NCBI GenBank assembly: GCA_001790315.1
Contig: MGCE01000007.1
Coordinates: forward strand, 1 to 18,974
DNA: 18,974 nt
Source: Candidatus Rokubacteria bacterium RIFCSPLOWO2_02_FULL_72_37
Lineage (GTDB): Bacteria; Methylomirabilota; Methylomirabilia; Rokubacteriales; CSP1-6
Direction: 5' to 3'
Shown: positions 7,601-14,202 of the stretch, one piece after another
Layout: every line of letters begins with the position of its first letter
How positions within the stretch are numbered: position 1 is the stretch's first letter
Notes under the pieces: model-generated
What the model saw: only the letters and a program-made list of their open reading frames with translations
Database searches by the model: none
Told to the model about the DNA's origin: nothing
Translations under genes and position numbers: made by a program

Positions 7601-10600
7601 GTGAGCGATCCGGGCGTCGGCCTGCCGCGCTTCGCGTGGCACTTCGCGTACTCCCTGGTGTCGCTCTCCGACCAGGTGCGTACCCGCGAGCCGGGCCGGG
7701 CGACGGCGGGCGAACCGGTGGATCTCCCCACCGGGCGCTTCGTCGCCCAGAAGACCGACCTCGTCCTCCCCGGGCGGATCCCGGTGGCCATTCAGCGCAT
7801 GTACCGCAGCGAGAATTCCGCGGTCGGGCTCTTCGGCGTTGGCTGGACGCTCGACCTCTACGACACGCGGCTCACCACGGCCGGGACCAGCATGTCACTG
7901 GTCCTGCCCGACCAGAGCACGAGCCTGTTCGCGCCGAGCGGGCCGGGACAGTGGACGAACGCGCAGCAGACCTTCCTCCGCGGCGCCGTCCTGACCCAGC
8001 TCCCCGGGGATTTCCGCTTCCAGCTCCGCTCCAAGGACGGCACCGTCCACCGCTTCGAGCGGCTGCTCGGCTTCGCCGACGCGGCCGTGCTCGCCGCCAT
8101 CACCGACCGGAATGGCAACACGGTGACGATCTCGCGCGTCCCGCAGTCCTTCCTCAACCACCGGATCACGGCCATCACCGAGCCGGCCGGGCGGGCGCTC
8201 ACGCTCGGCTATGATGCGAGCGGGCGAATCACCACCGTGACCGACCCGATCGGGCGCCAGGCGCTGTACGCCTACGACGCGTTGGGGCGGCTCGAGACGG
8301 TGACCGATCCGGCCGGCGGCATCACCCGCTACACCTACGACGCGAGCCACCGCATCGCGACCATCACCGACCCACGGAACATCGCGTTCCTGAGGAACGA
8401 GTACGACGCGAACGGCCGGGTGATCCGCCAGACCCAGCCCGACGGTGGGGTCTGGGAGTTCGCGTACGGGCTCAACGGCACACTGGTCACCCAGACGACG
8501 GTGACCGATCCCCGAGGGAGCCCGACGACCTACCGGTTCAGCAGCCAGGGGTTCACGCTCTCCACGACCGACGCGCTCGGGCAGACGACGAGCTTCGAGT
8601 ACGGCCCGGGGTCGAACCTGCTGCAGGCGACGACCGACCCGCTGGGTCGCCTCACGCGCTACGAGTACGACGCCGCCGGGAACGTGACACGCCTCGTCGA
8701 CCCGGCGCAGCAGCCGTGGGCCTTCACCTATGAGCCGACGTTCAACCAGGTGAGCACCATCACCGACCCGCTGGCCCACGTCACGCGGCTCGAGTACGAC
8801 GCCCAGGGCAACCTCCGGGTGCTCGAGGATCCGCTCACTCACCGTACGACCTTGGACTACAATGCCTCGGGGCAGGTGACACGCATCACGGACCCGCTGC
8901 AGCATCCGACGGCCTTCACGTACGATGCCGACGGCAATCTGGTCACGATCACCGATGCGCTCGGTAACACGACCGTCCGCCGCTGGGACCCGGTCTCCCG
9001 CTTGCTCGCCCAGACGGACCCGCGGGGGCGGACGACCACCTTCGCCTACGATGGTCTGAACCGCGTCGCCCGGATCCAGGACGCCCGGGGCGGGCTGACG
9101 GACTTCACCTACGACGGCAACGGCAATCTCCTCACGGTGACCGACGCGCGGGAGCACACGACCCGGTACACGTACGACGCGATGGATCGGGTCGAGACGC
9201 GCACGGATCCGGTCCAGGCGCCGGAGACCTTCGCGTACGACGGCATGGGCAACCTCACCCACCACACGGACCGCAAGCAGCAGCCGGCGACGTTCAGCTA
9301 CGATGCCCTGAATCGCCGCACCGGCGCGGTCTACGTGGACGCGACCACGAGCGTCACGCACGATGCGGTCGGCCGCGTGATCCGCACGAGCGATTCAGCC
9401 GGCGGGACGCTCCAGAACATCTACGACCCGCTGGACCGGCTCCTCGCGCAGAGCACGCCGCTGGGAACGCTGAGCTACGAGTACGACGCCCTCGGACGGC
9501 GGACGCTGATGGCCGTGCCCGGTCAGCCCGTCACCACCTACGCCTACGACGACGCCTCCCGCCTCACGAGCATCACCCGGGGGAGCCAGGCGGTCGGACT
9601 CGAGTACGACGACGCCAACCGGCGGGCCCTGCTCACGCTGCCGAACCAGGTCTCGACGGAGTACCAGTACGACGCGGCCTCGCGGCTGACGGCCCTGATC
9701 TACCGCAGTGCCACAGGCCAGCTCGGGGAGCTGACCTACCAGTACGACCCGGCGGGCAACCGGACCCGCATCGGCGGCTCCTTCGCGCGTACGCTCCTGC
9801 CGGACGCCGTAGCGTCGGCGACCTACGACGCCGCCAACCGCCAGCTCACGTTCGGCAGCCTGATCCTCTCCTACGACGCCAACGGCAACCTCGTGGGCGA
9901 CGGCCCTGCGACCTACACGTGGGACGCGCGCGATCGGCTCGTCACCGTGGATGGCCCCGGCACCGTAACCAGCGTTCAGTATGATCCGCTGGGCAGGAGG
10001 AACCGGACGGCCATCAACGGCACTGAATCGCGTTCCGTCTACGATGGCCCCAATCCGGTCCAGCAACTCGACGGTGCCGGTGGCGTGGCCACTCTACTGA
10101 CAGGCCTCCGCATTGACGAGCACTTCGCCCGCACGGACGCAGCGGGCTCGAGAATCCTAATCACGGATAGCCTCGGCTCCACGCTCGCGGAGGCAGACGC
10201 CTCCGGCACTGTCCAGGCGCAGTTCACGTACGAGGCTTTCGGAAAGACCGGCGTCGCCGGCACCACCAGCAACCCGATCCGGTTCACCGCGCGTGAGCAC
10301 GAGAGCGCGCTGGGCCTGTACGATTACCGCGCGAGATGGTACTCGCCGCGGACGCACCGGTTCCTCAGCGAGGATCCTATCGGTTTCCTCGGCGGGATCA
10401 ACTCGTACCGCTACGTCGACAACAATCCACTGTCACATCTCGATCCCTTCGGTCTCAAGACAACCGTCTACTACTATCCGCCCGGAGTCCACGGCGGCTT
10501 CCAGCACAATGCAATCCAGGTCGGCTCCGGGCCCGCTTACGGCTTCTACCCGAAACGAGAGTTTCGCGAACAGTCTTGCTGCGAGGTTGTCCCTGGGGAG

Positions 10601-10897
10601 ATCCGGCGGGACGACCCACGAGGGGCGTGGTCTAGGCGTGAGATCGACACGAGCCCCGAGCAGGAGGCCAGGATCTCGGACTTCCTCCAACGCCACCTGC
10701 AGGTCCAGAGCCTGGGCGTGCTGTTGCCGTATCAGGCGGTTGGATTCGGAGCGCGAAACTGCGCTATCTTCGTGTCCGCCGCCCTTCAGGCAGGGGGGTT
10801 ACAGGTTCCGACGGTTCGCGTTCCTGAGTTCCTGATGCTCTTCGGAGTACCAAGGAACTCTCCCGCCTATTCTGTTCTCCCTTCGCTGATGCCGTGA
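4634..10897 (+). CDS. Giant NHL-Ig-TIG-RHS/YD-repeat protein with a permuted papain-like C-terminal tip (polymorphic-toxin type)
   Basis: A 2087-residue secreted protein. Residues 1-20 are a signal peptide. About 30-300 hold six NHL/SMP-30-like blades (PIGLAFDPDGRLLVAEERAG is a typical one). About 300-580 contain three Ig-like modules, 583-658 an IPT/TIG domain (VAPDAGPVGTLVTITGANF), 662-767 another beta module, 773-870 a carboxypeptidase-regulatory-like domain, and 870-1010 a further beta region. About 1026-1075 is a DUF6531-type RHS entry segment (GEPVDLPTGRFVAQKTDLVL). YD repeats run 1193-1787 and the RHS core spans 1881-1941, ending in DPFGL. The last 146 residues form a separate tip with QHNAIQVG (His1958) and RNCAIFVSAAL (Cys2043). 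A His-before-Cys order in such motifs is typical of permuted papain-like (LRAT/YiiX-type) amidases or acyltransferases; that is inference. RHS shells are known to encapsulate a toxin that is cut off after the DPxGL motif. The start overlaps the cytochrome stop (ATGA), with AGGA eight bases upstream. GC falls from about 9.96 kb onward. Confidence 0.88.
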   Translation: MMLLTLVLILSGISLAEAAQPVSALAPFDTYADGFHDLRGIALDAAGAVFVADRDAGTVTRIGADLARTVIASGLERPIGLAFDPDGRLLVAEERAGRVVRIEFQGAPTPLLTDVKQPRWLALRDDGTLYVAARALTRGADAEPDDESAEPEMILALTADGRRAVFSDGFRDLQGLVANHEAVWAVSRGRQGEDPAAGVVYRIAILDGGAGSSATPLSGAAVEKPVGLARDRLGALWLTAKELSLAEDKSKRVVAKLDASGGITLFALNLDDPKGLAFGREGHLYVADGASGRVVRFRAPAAPTLRMPSLTRESAITVTGTTEPDARVEIFVEGAPTAVATVTADSTGAFSAPVALRANAASALTVFATAHGGHGLSSPPAEAIVIHDDIGPTLALLTPPAGSHVRAQIGVAARADDAGSWVASLVLTVDAQNLATTLTPPAPAATLAATATWDTATVLDGAHTLAATAADQAGNMTTAPRVIVVDNTPPETIITAGPAQGAEVGTDAVTFGFAGSDNLTPSTGLLFSSRLDGGLWSAFDSTTTTSLAGLAEGAHVFEVRARDLAGNEDPTPARWSFSVRLGPAIASVAPDAGPVGTLVTITGANFVPGATSVMFNGLGAAVRTVTTTEITTSVPLGATGGPLTVTTLVGSVGHPFTVTLTGDFTLTAVPATARVIAGDRTSLSIGAGGRGAFTSLVTLSVPTVPAGMSASLSPSPYVAPGAGAVLELAVPRMLGAGTYGVTVIGEAQVDGHSITRTAGVNLDVLPADTTAITGRVLTADAVPQAIPGVTVTLGSAFTLTDAGGNFVLLGPPAGPNMLLVDGRTASTPTAQYPPVEVQIDVAASGPTRVPFALYLPVLDTVHPVSLPLDGSGFTTAEVKATTPLIPGLVVTIPQGTRIVGPDGNPVAQVTITPVPVDRSPMPFPPGVTAPMLFTIQPGGAVPSQPLPISFPNVQNAPPGSGADLYFFDLATGAWAVWGTGTVSDDRRQIVSDPGVGLPRFAWHFAYSLVSLSDQVRTREPGRATAGEPVDLPTGRFVAQKTDLVLPGRIPVAIQRMYRSENSAVGLFGVGWTLDLYDTRLTTAGTSMSLVLPDQSTSLFAPSGPGQWTNAQQTFLRGAVLTQLPGDFRFQLRSKDGTVHRFERLLGFADAAVLAAITDRNGNTVTISRVPQSFLNHRITAITEPAGRALTLGYDASGRITTVTDPIGRQALYAYDALGRLETVTDPAGGITRYTYDASHRIATITDPRNIAFLRNEYDANGRVIRQTQPDGGVWEFAYGLNGTLVTQTTVTDPRGSPTTYRFSSQGFTLSTTDALGQTTSFEYGPGSNLLQATTDPLGRLTRYEYDAAGNVTRLVDPAQQPWAFTYEPTFNQVSTITDPLAHVTRLEYDAQGNLRVLEDPLTHRTTLDYNASGQVTRITDPLQHPTAFTYDADGNLVTITDALGNTTVRRWDPVSRLLAQTDPRGRTTTFAYDGLNRVARIQDARGGLTDFTYDGNGNLLTVTDAREHTTRYTYDAMDRVETRTDPVQAPETFAYDGMGNLTHHTDRKQQPATFSYDALNRRTGAVYVDATTSVTHDAVGRVIRTSDSAGGTLQNIYDPLDRLLAQSTPLGTLSYEYDALGRRTLMAVPGQPVTTYAYDDASRLTSITRGSQAVGLEYDDANRRALLTLPNQVSTEYQYDAASRLTALIYRSATGQLGELTYQYDPAGNRTRIGGSFARTLLPDAVASATYDAANRQLTFGSLILSYDANGNLVGDGPATYTWDARDRLVTVDGPGTVTSVQYDPLGRRNRTAINGTESRSVYDGPNPVQQLDGAGGVATLLTGLRIDEHFARTDAAGSRILITDSLGSTLAEADASGTVQAQFTYEAFGKTGVAGTTSNPIRFTAREHESALGLYDYRARWYSPRTHRFLSEDPIGFLGGINSYRYVDNNPLSHLDPFGLKTTVYYYPPGVHGGFQHNAIQVGSGPAYGFYPKREFREQSCCEVVPGEIRRDDPRGAWSRREIDTSPEQEARISDFLQRHLQVQSLGVLLPYQAVGFGARNCAIFVSAALQAGGLQVPTVRVPEFLMLFGVPRNSPAYSVLPSLMP
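8210..9994 (+). repeat. YD-repeat array inside the RHS gene
   Basis: This stretch encodes residues 1193-1787, a tandem array of roughly 20-residue YD units. I count about twenty-one exact YD dipeptides, usually in the form x-YD-A-x-G, plus degenerate units (DYN, HDA, WDA, YEP). At the DNA level tacgac/tatgat recurs throughout, but spacing and flanks vary, so it is a diverged protein repeat rather than a recent DNA duplication. In known RHS and TcC proteins these repeats spiral into a closed beta shell. Confidence 0.85.
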
Positions 10898-10937
10898 GCG
10901 CGCCGTTGGTTGCATGCGAGAAGGGGGCGCGCCCGAG

Positions 10938-11270
10938 ATGAGATTCAGACGGTTTGTGGCGTTCTGGGCTATCGCTGGCCTCGTCATTCCCATCGCCTTC
11001 TTGGTTACTGTCGAGCTTGTCGCGCTGCTGGGTGCGCTCTTTGGCGTCTCCCCTGGCGCGATGGTGATCATGGCGATGATCGCGGTTCTACGGCTCTTCC
11101 TGTGGCCAACGCAGATCATGTTCATCGGCTTCCATGGTTCGCCCGGGCGAGACATCCTGCTGGCCAACGCTGTCTCGGTCATTCTCAATATCGTGCTCTA
11201 CTGCGTGCTCGGCAGCGTCATCTGGTCCATCCGCAGCTGGTCAAGAAGAGCGAGGCCGCGGCGCGAGTAA
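10938..11270 (+). CDS. Small multi-span membrane protein, candidate immunity protein for the RHS tip
   Basis: A 110-residue protein starting at ATG 10938 (MRFRRFVAFWAIAGLVIPIAF), 40 bases after the RHS stop. An earlier in-frame ATG at 10914 lacks a ribosome binding site and adds a charged extension; AAGGGGG precedes the chosen start at a rather long spacing. Three hydrophobic segments are visible, at about residues 6-36, 42-66 and 74-98, followed by a very basic tail (SWSRRARPRRE) that should stay in the cytoplasm. No conserved family motif is recognised. Position directly behind the toxin-like tip, small size, and the same low GC (about 60%) as the RHS 3' end are what one expects of a cognate immunity gene. 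Membrane-bound immunity proteins are known for effectors acting at the envelope. It could equally be an unrelated hypothetical protein. It is convergent with the FIST gene; the 35-base gap holds no clear terminator. Confidence 0.6.
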   Translation: MRFRRFVAFWAIAGLVIPIAFLVTVELVALLGALFGVSPGAMVIMAMIAVLRLFLWPTQIMFIGFHGSPGRDILLANAVSVILNIVLYCVLGSVIWSIRSWSRRARPRRE

Positions 11271-11305
11271 CCCGGTCACAGGGAGGCCCGAGAGCTGCGA
11301 GAGCC

Positions 11306-12259
11306 CTACTTCGGCGGGGCGTCCCCGAGGGCGACGATGACGAGCGACCCGTGAGTGTCGACCGGGCGCACCCCGCGCCCGTACGCGGCCACCCCCTCGC
11401 AGAGCCATCCGACACAGGGCGTGCGCGGGTCCACCTCGTTGCGGATGGCCGCCCACTCGCGGCTCGCGGCCGAGCCCAGGGCCCGGTGGCGCGCGCTCGA
11501 CTCGATGACGAGCACGAGCCGCGCAGCGTCGCCCTCGAGCCGCTTGAGCGCGGCGGCCGCCGCGTCGAGGGAGCCCTGGATGAGCACTTCACGGTCGGGC
11601 AGCGGATCGCTCGCGGCGAATCCCTCGGCGAAGCCCAGGCCCGTCGAGTAGTTCGCCTCGAGGCAGGCGGCGCTCGCGACGGGCTCGCTCGACGACGAGC
11701 CGTACACGGTCGGGGACGACAGCACGCTGCACACGGTGCGCATCTTCGGGCCCATGAGCACCCGCCACGGCGCCAGGAACTGCTCGGCGGGCGAGCCGAG
11801 GCCGGGACGCACGAAGGCCAGACCCAGGCCGCGCGGGTAGCGCATCCTGAAGGGCCAGCCCGCCAGGATGAGCCGGGCGATCCCCTGGCTGGCCTCGGTC
11901 AGGCTCCCGCCCGGAGCCGCGGCCACGCCGCTCACCGCTCCCTCGCTGTTGGCGAGGCAGATGACCAGGGCGCCGTTGCCAACCGCACCGTTGTGCGTGA
12001 GGATCGCCGCCGTCGTCCCGCCGGCGACGCCGACAGGGCCCAGCGCGCCGCGGATCATCGGCACCGCGTCCTGTGTCGGCATGCCCGCCGTCACGAGCAG
12101 GACCAGGTCGGGTGGCGCGCCGTGCAGGCCGGTGCGCGCCATGGCCGTCGCGCGAACAACAGCCCAGATGGTGTCGGGATGGGAAGAGAAGCCCACGCCA
12201 ACCCTCAAGACCCTGCCCGTCGCGAGCTCGGCAGCTGTCAGCGCAATCTGTTCGATCAT
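11306..12259 (-). CDS. FIST-domain protein (FIST_N plus FIST_C-like), stand-alone
   Basis: A 317-residue soluble protein with no signal peptide. Residues 18-60 (VLRVGVGFSSHPDT through PPDLVLLVTAG) match the start of FIST_N domains, in which a set of A-rich helices and strands follows a phrase meaning 'A..A...A'. The middle contains AGGTTAAILTHNG and an internal region around GSSSSEPVASAA. Residues 281-311 (PCVGWLCEGVAAYGRG then THGSLVIVALGD) look like the end of a FIST_C domain. FIST domains are known as probable ligand-binding sensory modules, often fused to kinases or guanylate cyclases and proposed to bind small molecules such as amino acids. Here the domain stands alone. It lies 113 bases downstream of an NtrC-type regulator on the same strand, so the two may be co-transcribed. 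The start ATG at 12257-12259 has only a weak GGAAA upstream. Confidence 0.7.
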   Translation of the reverse strand: MIEQIALTAAELATGRVLRVGVGFSSHPDTIWAVVRATAMARTGLHGAPPDLVLLVTAGMPTQDAVPMIRGALGPVGVAGGTTAAILTHNGAVGNGALVICLANSEGAVSGVAAAPGGSLTEASQGIARLILAGWPFRMRYPRGLGLAFVRPGLGSPAEQFLAPWRVLMGPKMRTVCSVLSSPTVYGSSSSEPVASAACLEANYSTGLGFAEGFAASDPLPDREVLIQGSLDAAAAALKRLEGDAARLVLVIESSARHRALGSAASREWAAIRNEVDPRTPCVGWLCEGVAAYGRGVRPVDTHGSLVIVALGDAPPK

Positions 12260-12372
12260 GGATTTCCGAGAAATGCAGGCGGAATGCCAACTCTAAACCC
12301 CTGAAATCACTGAAGCCGGAAAGGCGGGTTGACCGAGAGGAGTGTCAGTTCGTCAACGGTGCGTGCCGTTCC

Positions 12373-13725
12373 CTACAACACCCCGTACTCCTTGAGGCGC
12401 CGATAGATCGTACGCCGCGAGATGCCGAGCGCCTTCGCGGCCGCCTCCTTGTCGCTGCGGTAGAACGCCAGCGCGCGCAGGATCAGCTCCTTCTCGACAT
12501 CGGCAAGCTGTGGGATCGCACCGGCCGTCGCCGTGGCGCTGGGCGTCGCGATGCTGGGACTCAGCGTCGGGAGATCGGCGAGCGTGATCTGCTCGTGCGC
12601 GCCCATCGCGTACGCTCGCTCGACCAGATTCTCGAGCTCGCGCACGTTGCCGGGGAAGTCGTAGACCTCCAGCGCCGCGAGGGCCTCCGGGGTGATGCCG
12701 CGGACGTCACGGCGGAAGCGGCGATTGAAGCGGCGCAGGAAGTGGTTCACGAGGGCCGGGATGTCCTCGCGCCTGGCGCGAAGGGGCGGCAGGCTGACCC
12801 GCACGACGTTGAGGCGGTAGTAGAGGTCCTGGCGGAAGCGCCCGTCGGCGATCGAGCGGTCCAGGTCCCGGTTGGTCGCGGCGATCACGCGCACGTCCAC
12901 CGGGTAGGCCTTGGTCGACCCGACGGGGCGCACCTGCATCTCCTGCAGAACGCGCAGGAGCTTCACCTGGAGCGCGGGGGACAGCTCGGCGATCTCGTCG
13001 AGGAAAATCGTCCCGTCGTTGGCGCCCCGGAAGAGGCCGAGCGCATCGGAGACCGCACCCGAGAAGGCTCCGCGCACGTGACCGAAGAATTCGGATTCGA
13101 GCAGGTCCTCGGGGATCGCGCTGCAGTTGACGGGGAGGAAGGGGCCCTTGGCGCGCACCGAAAGACGATGGATCGCGGCGGCGACCAGTTCCTTTCCCGT
13201 CCCGCTCTCGCCTTCGATCAGCACGGGCGAATCGGTGGCGGCGACCTTGGCGATGATCTCCTTCACGCGCTCCATAGGCGTCGAGCCACCGACGAGCTCG
13301 TTGACCGTCAGCTCCTCACCCAGGCGCGCGCGCAGCGACTGGACCTCGCCTTTGAGGAACTTGCGCTCGGTCACCCGGGCCATGAGATGCCGGAGTTCGT
13401 CGAGGATCAGGGGCTTGGAGAGATAGTCGTACGCCCCCTCCTTCAAGGCCTCCACCGCCGAGGCGATCGTCGGGTACCCGGTCATGATGACGACCTCGAT
13501 GGAGTCGTCGTGCTTCTTGATCTCCTTGAGGAGGTCGAGGCCGCTCGTGTCGGGCATGCGGATGTCGGTGATCGCGGCGTCGTACATCTCCGTGCGGAGC
13601 GCGTCGAGGGCCTCACGCGCGTTGCTCGCCGTCGTCACCTGATAGCCCCATTGCGTCAGCGCTTCGCGCAGGAGCCTCAGGATCGATGGCTCGTCATCGA
13701 CGACCAGGATCTTGGCAGCTTCCAT
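12373..13725 (-). CDS. NtrC-family sigma-54-dependent response regulator with GAFSGA variant
   Basis: A 450-residue regulator from ATG 13725; a GTG at 13746 would add seven residues without a better ribosome binding site. Receiver domain 1-120 has acidic pocket D10/D11, phospho-acceptor D54, T82 and K104, all at canonical NtrC positions. The AAA+ domain (about 143-375) has Walker A GESGTGKE (172-179), Walker B at 237-244 (DGTIFLDE), sensor I ATNRDL (283-288) and arginine finger region RFRQDLYYRL (296-305). The sigma-54 contact loop at 219-224 reads GAFSGA instead of GAFTGA. A Fis-type helix-turn-helix closes the protein at about 424-445 (KEAAAKALGISRRTIYRRL). Phosphorylation should trigger hexamer formation and ATP-driven opening of sigma-54 promoters. 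No histidine kinase or sigma-54 promoter is seen in the window, so the signal and targets are unknown. It is divergent from trxA. Confidence 0.95.
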   Translation of the reverse strand: MEAAKILVVDDEPSILRLLREALTQWGYQVTTASNAREALDALRTEMYDAAITDIRMPDTSGLDLLKEIKKHDDSIEVVIMTGYPTIASAVEALKEGAYDYLSKPLILDELRHLMARVTERKFLKGEVQSLRARLGEELTVNELVGGSTPMERVKEIIAKVAATDSPVLIEGESGTGKELVAAAIHRLSVRAKGPFLPVNCSAIPEDLLESEFFGHVRGAFSGAVSDALGLFRGANDGTIFLDEIAELSPALQVKLLRVLQEMQVRPVGSTKAYPVDVRVIAATNRDLDRSIADGRFRQDLYYRLNVVRVSLPPLRARREDIPALVNHFLRRFNRRFRRDVRGITPEALAALEVYDFPGNVRELENLVERAYAMGAHEQITLADLPTLSPSIATPSATATAGAIPQLADVEKELILRALAFYRSDKEAAAKALGISRRTIYRRLKEYGVL

Positions 13726-13849
13726 GGGTTCCCGACACTGTAGCACGGCCCCGGTGTCAGACTGTCAAGGTATTCGCGTGCGGACGTTGCGCCACAGGAT
13801 CAGGCATGTTAGCGTTGGAGTTGACTTTTTCATCGAGGAGAGGCCGTGC

Positions 13850-14179
13850 ATGGCTGACGCCGCGACGATCCACCTGACCGAGCAGAACTTCGACGACGCT
13901 CTGGCCAAGCAGAGCGGCCTGATGATGGTCGACTTCTGGGCGGAGTGGTGTGGACCCTGCCGGACCGTCGCGCCGGTCCTCGAGGAGCTTGCCAGGGACT
14001 CCCAGGGCCGCGTCACGCTCGCCAAAGTGAACGTGGACGAGAACCCGGGGCTGGCTGCCCGGTATGGGATCCGTTCGATCCCGACGATTCTCTTTGTGAA
14101 ACAGGGCAAGGTGGCCGATCAGGTGATCGGCGCAGTGCCCCGGGCGAAGATCAAAGAGAAGCTCGACACGCTCGCCTGA
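13850..14179 (+). CDS. trxA: Thioredoxin
   Basis: A 109-residue single-domain thioredoxin, the normal size for the family. The start ATG at 13850 is preceded by GAGGAGAGG at 13836-13844; the frame extends upstream to 13712 but that part is not conserved thioredoxin sequence. The active site WCGPC is at 33-37, followed by R where most thioredoxins have K. The cis-proline is at 78 within RSIPT. There is no signal peptide, so it is a cytoplasmic dithiol reductant. It is divergent from the response regulator and begins the block that continues with trpE about 23 bases after its stop. Whether trxA and trp genes share a transcript is inference from the short gap. Confidence 0.96.
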   Translation: MADAATIHLTEQNFDDALAKQSGLMMVDFWAEWCGPCRTVAPVLEELARDSQGRVTLAKVNVDENPGLAARYGIRSIPTILFVKQGKVADQVIGAVPRAKIKEKLDTLA

Positions 14180-14202
14180 CCTGCCCCTGGGGCGGGGACC
14201 GC

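Noticed and set aside
7895..9361. Open frame of 488 codons antisense to the YD repeats
   Set aside because: Its repeat look simply mirrors the YD array on the other strand.
8210..9994. CRISPR-like or tandem DNA repeat
   Set aside because: The periodicity comes from YD protein repeats. Unit sequences and lengths vary, and the frame is open throughout.
12328..12357. Inverted repeat GTTGAC/GTCAAC in the gap between the regulator and the FIST gene
   Set aside because: A six-base stem with an 18-base loop and no U tract. Too weak for a terminator or operator call.
12073..13743. Open frame of 556 codons antisense to the response regulator and FIST gene
   Set aside because: It spans two real minus-strand genes and the gap between them, with no domain of its own.
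13737..13768. TTGACA on the minus strand (13768-13763) as a -35 box for the regulator, with TACAGT at 13742-13737
   Set aside because: The -35 match is perfect, but the spacer would be 20 bases and the alternative 17-base partner TGCTAC is poor. The start codon would also lie almost at the transcription start. Not strong enough to annotate.
14181..14200. GC-rich CCCCTGGGGCGGGG between trxA and trpE as a terminator or trp attenuator
   Set aside because: The possible hairpins have loops too small or stems of only four bases. There is no U tract and no leader peptide with tandem Trp codons.
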